Assembly (NCBI GenBank): GCA_963718745.1
Contig: OY970370.1
Location: 1,860,001-1,924,000, forward strand
DNA from: Fermentibacter sp963718745 [NCBI: Candidatus Fermentibacterota bacterium]
GTDB taxonomy: Bacteria > Fermentibacterota > Fermentibacteria > Fermentibacterales
Direction of reading: 5' to 3'
DNA length: 64,000 nt
Part shown: piece by piece, positions 50,461 to 58,463 of the stretch
How positions within the stretch are numbered: the stretch's first letter is position 1
Layout of the letters: each line of letters starts with the position of its first letter
Translations under genes and position numbers: made by a program
The notes under the pieces: generated by a model
What the model was told of the DNA's origin: nothing
Databases searched by the model: none
Seen by the model: only the letters and a program-made list of their open reading frames with translations

Positions 50461-53400
50461 TAGAAGGCATCCTCGGGCGCCCCAGGGCGACTGCGGTGAT
50501 CTACCTCGCCCTGCTGGTCCTGGCCGCAGTGTCCCTCTCGCGGATTCCGATCGAGGGAACGCCGGACACCGAACTGCCCAAGCTCAGCGTATTCACGGCA
50601 TGGCCCGGGGCCGACCCCGAGGCCGTGTGCGAGGAGGTCACGAGACCCATAGAGGAGGCCGCGCGCCAGGTCGAGGGCGTGGAGGAGATATCCTCCCGCT
50701 CGGAGTCCGGCTCGAGCAGCGTGACCGTGTCCTTCCGCAAGGGGACGGACATGGACATCGCCTCGATGGAGCTCACCGAGCGGATATCCTTCCTGCGCGA
50801 GGATCTGCCTCCCGAGGTGACCGCCTCCAGCGTGACGCCCGTGCTCCCCCGCGAGGTCGAGAGCGAGGGATTCCTCGTCTTCGCGCTCGCCGGGGACGAT
50901 TCCCAGGTCCTGAAGACTCTCGCGGAGGAGGAGATAGTCCCTGCGCTCGAGAGGATAGACGAGGTGGGCTCCGTCGACGTACAGGGCCTCGGCGAGGAGC
51001 AGGTCGTCATAGATATCGACCCGCAGGCCCTTCGCGAACTCAACCTCACGCTGGGCGAGGTTATGCAGGCCCTCAACCGTGGGATCGTCGACCGCAACGC
51101 CGGTCTCGTGACCGACTCCACCGGGCTCGACGCGGTGATCCGGGTGACGACCGTCCCGCGGGATGTCGAGGAACTCGCGAGGCTGATAGTGGCCGTCAGG
51201 GGGAGCCGTTTCGTGACCCTCGCGGACGTTTCCCGGGACATCTCGCTCCTGTTCGACGAGAACCAGTACACGATCTTCAGATACGACGGACTGGACCAGG
51301 TGACGGTCCAGGTCGACCGCGTCCCCGGCAGCAATGCCGTGCGCGTGGCAGACAGGGTGATGAGCCGCATCGACGACATCAGGGAGTCCCTCCCCGAAGG
51401 AGTGGAGTTCAACCTGATCGAGGACGGCACCGAGCAGATACGGGAGGATCTCGGAGCCCTGTCCTGGCGCGCGCTGGTCTGCCTCGCCGCCATCATGCTC
51501 GTCCTCCTGCTTCTCAACCCGGGCATCCGCGGGAACATGCTCATCCTGAGTTCGATCCTCTTTTCCGCCGCCCTCTCCGTGACGGCGGTCTACCTCGCAG
51601 GATATACGGTCAACGTGCTGACTCTCAGCGCTCTCGCGGTCGCCTTCGGCCTGCTCGTGGACGGCGCCGTGGTCGTCATGGAGGCCATCGCTTTCCGCCG
51701 GAGGCTCGGCCTGGCTCCTCTCGATGCGGCCACCCAGGGGGTGAGAGAGGTCGCGCTCCCGATCCTCGGAGGCATACTGACGACGCTTTTCGCATTCATC
51801 CCCCTGCTCGCCAGCGAAGGCATCCTCAGGCTCTACTACAGGCCGTTCGCCTTCACGATGACGGCCACTCTGCTCTCGTCGTACCTCGTCTGCCTCACCC
51901 TGGTGCCGTCGCTCGCGGGGCGCTGGCGCGAGGGCAGCTGGATCCGTGAGAGGAGATGGGACGTCGCACTATCCGGGTTCATCACCCGCCTCCACCACAG
52001 GCCGTGGCTCCCGCTCTCGTTCGTCCTGCTGCTCATCGCGGGGGCGGCATACGTCTTCGTGGCGAAGATCGACAAGGGGAGGGACTGGGGTTTCTCGTTC
52101 GAGCGCGAGAGCATAACCGTCTGGATGGAGTTCCCGCCGGGGACGCCCCAGGACATCGTCGACTCGACCACCAGGGGGTTCGAGACCATCCTCGCGCGCA
52201 GGGACGGCATCGAGTCGACCAGGACCTTCGTCACGGGCGAGACCGCCGTGGTGAGGGCGGTCTGCACCCAGATCTCGCTCCAGAGCGGCCTCGCCCTCCA
52301 GATCGAGGCGGAGGCCATGGCGCACGCCTCGACCATCGGCGGCGTCCAGGGGATCTACGTCGGCGGGATCAGCCCCGAGGGCTACTGGCGCAGCACCACT
52401 TCCGCAGGGATGATGCAGACGATCGAGCTCCGCGGCTACGATTACGAAGGGCTGAAGAACATAGCCCGGGCCATCGCGTCCCTGATGCAGCGGCACCCCA
52501 GGATAGCAGACGTGGACATCGACTGGAACAGGATGACCGCCAACCGCTCCCAGCTCGCCCTGGACTTCGACAGGCAGGAGCTGGCTGACCTCGGGCTGAA
52601 TCCCGTGCAGCTGCTCGCCGCATTCAGGTACAACCTGCCCAGCGGATATGGAGGAGAGGTCCAGATAGGCGACCAGAGGCTCGATCTCGGCCTGCGGATC
52701 GAAGGCGAGCGGAATCCGGCGATGTCGGAGGTGATGGAGAGCAGGATCAGAACAGCGGGTGGCGGCACGGTCAGGCTCGGCGACCTGGTGGGACTGGACA
52801 CCGCCTCGGTCCAGGGCTCCATCGACCGCGAAGACGGCGAGTACACGAGGACCGTCGCCTACACCTTCATGGGCGCCGAGCGGATGGGCGCCCGGTTCAG
52901 GCGGACGCTGCTCGAGAACCTCTCACTGCCTGACGGCTTCAGGGTCTACGAGGACACGACCTGGGTGCCGCACTGGCTCCAGGAGGAGGAGACGGGTACG
53001 GACCTGGACCTGCTGGTCATCCTGGCCATCCTGGCGGTTTTCGCCGTCACTGCCGTACTTTACGAGTCCTGGACAGCCCCGCTCTGGGTGCTGGCCGTGA
53101 TCCCCATGGCGATGATAGGGGTCGTGGCGGGCTTCTGGGCCTTCGGCAAGGTGTTCACGCCGCAGGCGTATGTCGGGAGCGTGTTCCTCGTAGGAATCGC
53201 GGTCAACAACTCGATACTCCTCGTGGACTGCTTCCTCCGGCACAGGAAGAAGGGCACGCCAACGAGGGACTCTCTGGACATGGCCGTCCGGGAGAGGCTG
53301 CGGCCCGTCATGCAGACGAGCCTCACCACCGTCGCCGGCCTGCTGCCCCTCGTGATCTGGCCCGTCGCGGGTTCGGACGACCTATGGAGCACTCTGTCTT

Positions 53401-53489
53401 TCACCGTTGTAGCCGGCATGGCCACCTCGACCCTCCTGGTCCTCGTGGCGCTGCCTTCGCTGATACAGCTTACAACAAGGAGAGGATGA
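50457..53489 (+). CDS. RND efflux permease 2 (HAE-type)
   Basis: 1010 residues, same layout as permease 1 but clearly a different sequence. N-terminal LGRPRATAVIYLALLVLAAVS, then PIEGTPDTELPKLSVFTAWPGADPEAVCEEVTRPIE, the porter-domain entry. The helix-4 segment is VAFGLLVDGAVVVMEAIAFRRR (~392-413), again with only one Asp of the pair. GIAVNNSILLVDCFLRHRKKG (~915) is helix 10. Between ~510 and ~560 a second loop starts after WDVALSGFITRLHHRPW. The membrane-fusion protein gene follows six bases later; no outer-membrane TolC gene is present. Confidence 0.93.
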   Translation: MIEGILGRPRATAVIYLALLVLAAVSLSRIPIEGTPDTELPKLSVFTAWPGADPEAVCEEVTRPIEEAARQVEGVEEISSRSESGSSSVTVSFRKGTDMDIASMELTERISFLREDLPPEVTASSVTPVLPREVESEGFLVFALAGDDSQVLKTLAEEEIVPALERIDEVGSVDVQGLGEEQVVIDIDPQALRELNLTLGEVMQALNRGIVDRNAGLVTDSTGLDAVIRVTTVPRDVEELARLIVAVRGSRFVTLADVSRDISLLFDENQYTIFRYDGLDQVTVQVDRVPGSNAVRVADRVMSRIDDIRESLPEGVEFNLIEDGTEQIREDLGALSWRALVCLAAIMLVLLLLNPGIRGNMLILSSILFSAALSVTAVYLAGYTVNVLTLSALAVAFGLLVDGAVVVMEAIAFRRRLGLAPLDAATQGVREVALPILGGILTTLFAFIPLLASEGILRLYYRPFAFTMTATLLSSYLVCLTLVPSLAGRWREGSWIRERRWDVALSGFITRLHHRPWLPLSFVLLLIAGAAYVFVAKIDKGRDWGFSFERESITVWMEFPPGTPQDIVDSTTRGFETILARRDGIESTRTFVTGETAVVRAVCTQISLQSGLALQIEAEAMAHASTIGGVQGIYVGGISPEGYWRSTTSAGMMQTIELRGYDYEGLKNIARAIASLMQRHPRIADVDIDWNRMTANRSQLALDFDRQELADLGLNPVQLLAAFRYNLPSGYGGEVQIGDQRLDLGLRIEGERNPAMSEVMESRIRTAGGGTVRLGDLVGLDTASVQGSIDREDGEYTRTVAYTFMGAERMGARFRRTLLENLSLPDGFRVYEDTTWVPHWLQEEETGTDLDLLVILAILAVFAVTAVLYESWTAPLWVLAVIPMAMIGVVAGFWAFGKVFTPQAYVGSVFLVGIAVNNSILLVDCFLRHRKKGTPTRDSLDMAVRERLRPVMQTSLTTVAGLLPLVIWPVAGSDDLWSTLSFTVVAGMATSTLLVLVALPSLIQLTTRRG

Positions 53490-53495
53490 CCCCTG

Positions 53496-54533
53496 ATGAA
53501 ACGACTCGCCGTACCGCTCCTCGCGACGGTTCTGCTCACCCTCTGCGCCTGCGGCAAGGCGGAGGACGAGGAAGCCGAGGCGCTGGAGCCGTCTCCGCTG
53601 CCGGTCACCGCCACCACGGTTGCCAGGGACACCCTCTTCCAGGTCGTGGAGGCCACGGGCAGGATCAGCTCGGCAAGGTTCCAGGAGATGGTCTCCCAGA
53701 TCCAGGGCGTCGTCGCGCTCGCTCCCTCGGGCGAGGGCATGTCCGTCGCCAGGGGCCAGACGGTCTTCAGGATAGCCGCAGGCGCTCAGGCCGCCGATCT
53801 CCAGAACGCCCTCAGCCGTTACAGGTCGGCCCAGGCGGTCTTCGACTTCGAGAGCACCAGCTACCAGGGAGAGCTTACCGAGGAGCGCAGCGAGATGCTC
53901 CGCAGCACGACCGGCCTGCTGCAGGCGGAGGCGGACCTCGCAAGGGCGAGGACTCAGTACGGCAACGCCGCTCTGTCGGCGGGCTTCGACGGAGTCGTCT
54001 CCGAAGTGCTGGTCCGCGAGGGCGTGACGGTCTATGCCGGGACGATGCTGGGCTCCGTAGTAGACCTGACCACCCTCCAGGCGGAGATCGACCTGGACGA
54101 GCGCGACCTGGCTCTCTGCGCCGTGGGTGCCAGGGCATACGTCACCGTTCCCTCGCTATCCGACACGACCCTCGAAGGGGCTGTCAGCTCGGTCTCCCCC
54201 GTGATCGATCCCTCGACCAGGTCGGGGAGCGTCATAGTGGCTCTCCCCCCTCTGCCGGGGCTGCGCCCCGGGGCGACAGCCCGGGTCGAGATCGTCACAT
54301 CCACTCTTTCGGACCAGGTTCTCGTCCCCGAGGAGGCAGTCCTCATCCGTGACGGCAGGGAGATGGTCTTCGCCGTCCTGGACGGGAAGGCGGACTGGAG
54401 ATACGTGACCACCGCCGGGACGGGGAGGGGCTTCATCGCGGTGACGGAGGGGATCGCGGAAGGCGAACAGGTGATCACCGGAGGACACTACTCCCTCGCG
54501 CACGACGCCCCGGTGGCGGTTGTCGGGGAATAG
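53496..54533 (+). CDS. RND membrane-fusion (periplasmic adaptor) lipoprotein, HlyD/AcrA type
   Basis: 345 residues. Signal MKRLAVPLLATVLLTLCAC with lipobox cysteine 19 anchors it to a membrane. The first lipoyl half is VVEATGRISSARFQEMVSQI, the coiled-coil hairpin (~85-150) contains QNALSRYRSAQAVFDFE and EADLARARTQYGNAALSAGFDGVVSEVLVREGVTV (the second lipoyl half), and beta-barrel and membrane-proximal domains follow (PGATARVEIV, VPEEAVLIRDGREMVFAV, GIAEGEQVITGGHY). It should join both RND permeases to an outer-membrane channel encoded elsewhere. The next gene starts inside its last codons. Confidence 0.93.
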   Translation: MKRLAVPLLATVLLTLCACGKAEDEEAEALEPSPLPVTATTVARDTLFQVVEATGRISSARFQEMVSQIQGVVALAPSGEGMSVARGQTVFRIAAGAQAADLQNALSRYRSAQAVFDFESTSYQGELTEERSEMLRSTTGLLQAEADLARARTQYGNAALSAGFDGVVSEVLVREGVTVYAGTMLGSVVDLTTLQAEIDLDERDLALCAVGARAYVTVPSLSDTTLEGAVSSVSPVIDPSTRSGSVIVALPPLPGLRPGATARVEIVTSTLSDQVLVPEEAVLIRDGREMVFAVLDGKADWRYVTTAGTGRGFIAVTEGIAEGEQVITGGHYSLAHDAPVAVVGE

Positions 54534-55782
54534 GCTGGACACCGCCCGCACAGATACCGCGATAATCGGCGCCGGTGCCGCAGGCCTCATGGCGGCGGTC
54601 CAATCGGCCCGGAGCGGTTCCGCAACCCTCCTGCTCGAGCAGAACGACAGGCCGGGAGCCAAGCTTTTGATAACGGGCGGAGGCAGATGCAACATCCTGC
54701 CCGTCCGCGCGGATCCCGAAGTCTTCGTCACGTCCTCCTCCCGGAACAGCCTCGCAAGGATCACAAGGGGCTGGTCGGCGGAAGCAGCCGCCCGGTTCTT
54801 CACGGAGGAGGCCGGCACGAGTCTCGAGCCCGAGGAGGGCACGGGCAAGATCTTCGCGTTTCCTGACGGTGCCGCCGGCGTGGTGCGGGCGCTCGTCCGC
54901 CTGGCGGGGGAGTCCGGGGCCGGGATCCGCTACAGGAGCAGGATCCTGGATCTCGAACCCTCTGCCGGGGGCTGGACCCTTCGCATGGAGGGCGGCTGTT
55001 CAGTCATCGCGAAGCGAGTCGTCGTCGCCACCGGAGGAAGATCCTGGCCGGGCACGGGGAGCGGCGGCTGGGGCTTCCGGGTCGCGGAGAAACTCGGGCA
55101 CACGGTCAGGACCGTCTATCCCGCCCTGGTCCCCCTCCGGTCTTCCGACACAGGATTCTCAAGTCTGGCGGGCATCGTCGTCCAGGTCGCGATCTCATCA
55201 GTCTTCGAGGGGCGCCCGTTCGTCTCCACGGGCCCTCTGCTGTTCACGCACCGGGGTTTCAGCGGTCCGGCCGTGATGAATGCATCGCATGCGGTCACCG
55301 GCGCCAGGGGCGTTCCGGCCGTGCTCTCCGTCAGCTGGGGGGGATTCGGCGAGGACGAATGGGAATCAGTCCTCCTCGGAGGGAAGGGGCGCATCGCCGG
55401 CGTCCTGGAAAAGAAGATCCCCTCGAGGCTCGCCGCCGCCCTGATGAAGGCTGCGGGGTTAGAGGGGGCATCATCGTTCGCAGAACTCGACCGCGGGAGG
55501 AGGCTCGCGCTCCGGAGCGTCCTTTCGCGCATGCCCCTGCCTGTGACGGGAGACTGCGGATGGGACGAAGCCGAGGTCACGGGCGGCGGAGTGGCGCTCG
55601 AGGAGGTCCGTCCCGACACGCTGGAGAGCAGGCTGCATCCCGGACTCCACTTCGCGGGGGAGGTCCTGGATGTATTCGGCCCCGTCGGCGGTTACAACCT
55701 CTACTGGGCCTGGCTCACCGGGTTCGCCGCCGGCAGGGCCGGCGGCGCTCCTTCACGTATTCGTACTAGAGCCAGGGACTGA
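54520..55782 (+). CDS. Flavoprotein of the HI0933/BaiN family (NAD(P)/FAD-dependent oxidoreductase)
   Basis: 420 residues from TTG 54520, which overlaps the previous gene by 14 bases. DTAIIGAGAAGLMAAVQSAR (~12-31) is the FAD-binding Rossmann motif; LLLEQNDRPGAKLLITGGGRCNI (~36-58) is the signature of the HI0933 family. VVVATGGRSWPGTGSGGWGFRVAEKLGH (~163-190) and PLLFTHRGFSGPAVMNAS are further family blocks, and AEVTGGGVALEEV with LHFAGEVLDVFGPVGGYNLYWAW (~363-405) closes the fold. Relatives reduce bile acids (BaiN) or flavin-linked dehydro compounds; the substrate here is unknown. Confidence 0.92.
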   Translation: MSGNRLDTARTDTAIIGAGAAGLMAAVQSARSGSATLLLEQNDRPGAKLLITGGGRCNILPVRADPEVFVTSSSRNSLARITRGWSAEAAARFFTEEAGTSLEPEEGTGKIFAFPDGAAGVVRALVRLAGESGAGIRYRSRILDLEPSAGGWTLRMEGGCSVIAKRVVVATGGRSWPGTGSGGWGFRVAEKLGHTVRTVYPALVPLRSSDTGFSSLAGIVVQVAISSVFEGRPFVSTGPLLFTHRGFSGPAVMNASHAVTGARGVPAVLSVSWGGFGEDEWESVLLGGKGRIAGVLEKKIPSRLAAALMKAAGLEGASSFAELDRGRRLALRSVLSRMPLPVTGDCGWDEAEVTGGGVALEEVRPDTLESRLHPGLHFAGEVLDVFGPVGGYNLYWAWLTGFAAGRAGGAPSRIRTRARD

Positions 55783-56686
55783 ACCCGAGGAAGAACCGGT
55801 GATAGGACACGGGGAGGCCCAGGGTGTTGGTGAGCTCGAGCGTGCTCACGCGGCTCACCAGGGGCTGGGGCATCGGGAAGATGACGAGGTAGGTGCCCTC
55901 CCAGTCTCCGTAGAGCGCATATGACTCCCAGGTGTTCCACATCGCTCTTATCTCCGGCTCCTTCAGCGTCGAGCCGGCCCACTGCGTGATCACTTCGACA
56001 GCGGACTCCGAGGTGTACTCGTCCAGGATCTCCACCGACCCACCCAGCCCGTCCAGGCTGTCGGCATCGACCAGTTCCATGCCGATCCAGTCGAAGTCGG
56101 GCCTGAAGATGACGAGGACCTCGCTCGAGATGGGTGCCACCTGCAGGGATCCCTCTTGCGACCGCCCCGGCAGCGGGAGGGGGAAGGCATCGCGGTCGAA
56201 ACTGACCTCGTAGTACAGGAACATGTCGGAGAAGGAGCCTGCGCTCCTGTTGATTATGAGCGACTCGACATCACGCCACAGACCTGCGGCCCATTCGAAT
56301 CCCGCGACACTCTCCTCGCATGCCGGCGCCCAGCTCTGCTCCGCCGTATAGGGGCAGGCGGTGTAGAATTCGCTCCACCTGACCGCGGAACCTCCTCCGG
56401 CAACGGTGAGATCCACGGAGAACGACTCGTCCGGCTCGGGATACGTGTTCAGGATACGGCCGGTCGACCTCACGGTGAGGTCGCCCGTGAACTCGGGGCC
56501 GTAGAGGTAGATCACGGGAGCCTCGGCCATCGTCCCGTAGTCCGGGAGACTGTGGTCTCCGCCGGATCCCAGGGCCTCGACCACATCCTGTCTGTAGACG
56601 ACCGCGCCCCATTCATGGACATAGATCTGGTCGTGATACGGAGCGACCACCGTATCGAGTGCCGCCGCTATGAGAAGTGGGCTCAA
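55766..56686 (-). CDS. Secreted protein with a HEWG motif, unknown function
   Basis: 306 residues from TTG 56686 (AGGAGG eight bases upstream). A short hydrophobic start (LSPLLIAAALDTVVAP) probably serves as signal. Then come YVHEWGAVVYR and, after ~40 residues, EAPVIYLYGPEFTGDLTVRS. The pairing of HEWG with PVIYxY is seen in a family of secreted proteins of unknown role in several phyla. The rest is beta-rich with LNTYPEPDESFSVDL, an RWSEFYTACPYTAEQSW segment and a C-terminal TYLVIFPMPQPLVSRV. It ends tail-to-tail with the flavoprotein gene, overlapping by 17 bases, and follows the DUF1028 gene by 70 bases. Confidence 0.65.
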   Translation of the reverse strand: MSPLLIAAALDTVVAPYHDQIYVHEWGAVVYRQDVVEALGSGGDHSLPDYGTMAEAPVIYLYGPEFTGDLTVRSTGRILNTYPEPDESFSVDLTVAGGGSAVRWSEFYTACPYTAEQSWAPACEESVAGFEWAAGLWRDVESLIINRSAGSFSDMFLYYEVSFDRDAFPLPLPGRSQEGSLQVAPISSEVLVIFRPDFDWIGMELVDADSLDGLGGSVEILDEYTSESAVEVITQWAGSTLKEPEIRAMWNTWESYALYGDWEGTYLVIFPMPQPLVSRVSTLELTNTLGLPVSYHRFFLGFSPWL

Positions 56687-56756
56687 GACATGCACCTCCT
56701 GCAACTGCCGCCGCCCCTGGATCCCGAAGGCCTCCGGTGCGACCGGCTCCGAGTGT

Positions 56757-57824
56757 CTACTGGATCGGTACCGGCGCCCTCCCGGTCGAATCGAGGGCAT
56801 CCCGGAACTTCGCGAGCTGCAAGGCGAACCATGTGTTCTCCGGATCCCGGCGGAGGGCCTCCTCCTCCCAGGACACCGCCTCGGAGAACCTCCCGGCCGA
56901 ATAGAGGGCTTCGGCCAGCGTGTCGACGATGTTCATGTCGTCCGGGGCCAGCATGTGGGCCTCCGTCGCGAGTGCGACGGCGGTCCCGGGTTCCAGCCCT
57001 CTTTCCGCGAGCGTCCAGGCGAATGCGTTGAGAGTCTCCGGATCGCGATCCCCGGAGGCGAGGGCCCTGTCCATCATACCCCCGAGGTAGCCGAGTTCCG
57101 GTTCGGTACCGGCATCCGCATAGACCTGGATCATGAAGACGGGCTCCCACCTGGCGTAGATCCTCTCGATCTCGCCGACAGGGTCCTCGTGATCGTCCAC
57201 CCTTATGTCCACGAGCCGGTCGCCGACGCCCTGATAGCCGCCTCCGGGCCTGCACACGAGCAGCGCCGCCGACTGCCTCCCCCTGCTGTCCCCGCCGGCG
57301 TCGTCACCGGCGGCGAGGGCTCTTGAAAGCCTGTATGCAAGTGGTCCTTCCGTCTCGAGGAAGGCGGTCTCCATCGCGGCGACCACTTCGGGTCCGGTCA
57401 GTATGTTGCCCTGGATGGAATACCCCGGCCCCGCGATCCCGCCCGCCCAGGCCGAGGTGCCGGTGCCCGTGAATGTCGCGGAACCGCCCCGGGCGTCCAC
57501 GATGCCTAGCTGACGGTCCTGGAAGCCTTCGTCGGAAGAGAGCAGGGAGTCCAGCGCCTCACCCGCCGGGCGCCCCTCCGCCAGCAGCCCGAGACCCATG
57601 GGTCCGAGCGAGATGTTGACCAGAGCCTGCGTTGCGACGGCACCGCTCCCGCATCCGACCCACGGGACGATGCAGCCCACGGCCAGGACCCTGGAGGCCA
57701 CGGCCACCCCGCATTCACCAGAGGCCGTGTCGACGGCGGCGATGGAGAACGTGGAGCATACGAGGCCGTCGCCCGGACCCGGGCAGATGCCCTGTGCGGC
57801 GAGTGTGAGAAGAATTCCGAGCAC
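56757..57824 (-). CDS. DUF1028 protein with C-terminal TPR-like region
   Basis: 355 residues from GTG 57824, six bases after the preceding gene. A possible signal (LGILLTLAAQGIC) precedes the DUF1028 domain: STFSIAAVDTASGECGVAVAS, VPWVGCGSGAVATQALVN, RQLGIVDARGGSATFTGTG, YSIQGNILTGPEVVAAM and AGGDSRGRQSAALLV with RVDDHEDPVGEI, all in family order. This is an Ntn-hydrolase-like fold with a Ser/Thr at the processed N-terminus. From ~245 to the end, helix pairs such as LNAFAWTLAERGLEPGTAVALATEA and IVDTLAEALYSAGRFSEAVSWEEEALRRDP are TPR-like. Enzymatic role unproven. Confidence 0.85.
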   Translation of the reverse strand: MLGILLTLAAQGICPGPGDGLVCSTFSIAAVDTASGECGVAVASRVLAVGCIVPWVGCGSGAVATQALVNISLGPMGLGLLAEGRPAGEALDSLLSSDEGFQDRQLGIVDARGGSATFTGTGTSAWAGGIAGPGYSIQGNILTGPEVVAAMETAFLETEGPLAYRLSRALAAGDDAGGDSRGRQSAALLVCRPGGGYQGVGDRLVDIRVDDHEDPVGEIERIYARWEPVFMIQVYADAGTEPELGYLGGMMDRALASGDRDPETLNAFAWTLAERGLEPGTAVALATEAHMLAPDDMNIVDTLAEALYSAGRFSEAVSWEEEALRRDPENTWFALQLAKFRDALDSTGRAPVPIQ

Positions 57825-57830
57825 GGCGGC

Positions 57831-58319
57831 CTAACCCTGCCAGGGCGTGTCGGTATGGGCCTTTATCGCCTCACCCGATCTGATCACGGCAGAGTTGTCG
57901 CATGTCAGGGAGTTGCAGAAGGCGATGGCCTGATAGGGGTCCCGCCTGGGATAGAGATAGGCCATGACCTGGACTGCGTCCGGCTGGCAGGTGCACTGGC
58001 CGAGCACATCGAGAGGCGCATCGCACACCGGGCAGGAGAGCGCTGCGAGCGCGCCTTCCTCGATGGTCCCTTCGAAGACCACCTTCTGCGGGTCGCCCAG
58101 TTTCGCCGACAGCGCGACCAGTCCGGCACCCCCGGCGGTCCGGAACCTCAGGAGAATGCCCGGGAAGCCACTCACCTCGTGATCCAGGGAGATCATGTTG
58201 TGCCCTCCAGGGCAGTACGCTGCATTGATCACGACGGCCTCCCCGGGCGCCGCCTTCCGTGCCTTCGACTGCTCCGGAACCCTCATCCTGCCGTCAGAGT
58301 CGTATATCGATCCCGTCAT
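57831..58319 (-). CDS. Conserved cysteine-rich CPxGH protein, zinc-ribbon-like
   Basis: 162 residues from ATG 58319 with GGAGGAGG just upstream. It reads AAYCPGGHNMISLDHEVSG then FPGILLRFRTAGGAGLVALSA, EEGALAALSCPVCDAPLDV, a CTC pair, and AIAFCNSLTCDNS at the end. The order (CPxGH, G-PGI-L, G-G-L-LS, CPVC, C-x-C, FC-L-C) matches a small uncharacterised family present in Bacteroidota, Spirochaetota and relatives; the cysteine pairs suggest one or two zinc sites. It is the first of three minus-strand genes. Function unknown. Confidence 0.7.
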   Translation of the reverse strand: MTGSIYDSDGRMRVPEQSKARKAAPGEAVVINAAYCPGGHNMISLDHEVSGFPGILLRFRTAGGAGLVALSAKLGDPQKVVFEGTIEEGALAALSCPVCDAPLDVLGQCTCQPDAVQVMAYLYPRRDPYQAIAFCNSLTCDNSAVIRSGEAIKAHTDTPWQG

Positions 58320-58388
58320 GAGCCACCTCCTCCCTGGAACATACGCTGCCGTGTCCGGATACGACAGCCTGAATCCCCCTGTGAGCGC

Positions 58389-58417
58389 TTCCCGGAACCG
58401 GGCGGCCCGGATATACT
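58389..58417 (+). promoter_or_regulatory. Possible promoter for the S9 peptidase
   Basis: TTCCCG (58389-58394), 17-base spacer, TATACT (58412-58417), in the 144-base divergent spacer. The leader would be about 40 bases to the GTG at 58464. The -35 is weak. Confidence 0.45.
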
Positions 58418-58463
58418 CGCGGGAGCATCGGACGCCCCATCCCATAATCGGAGGAAAGAGAAA

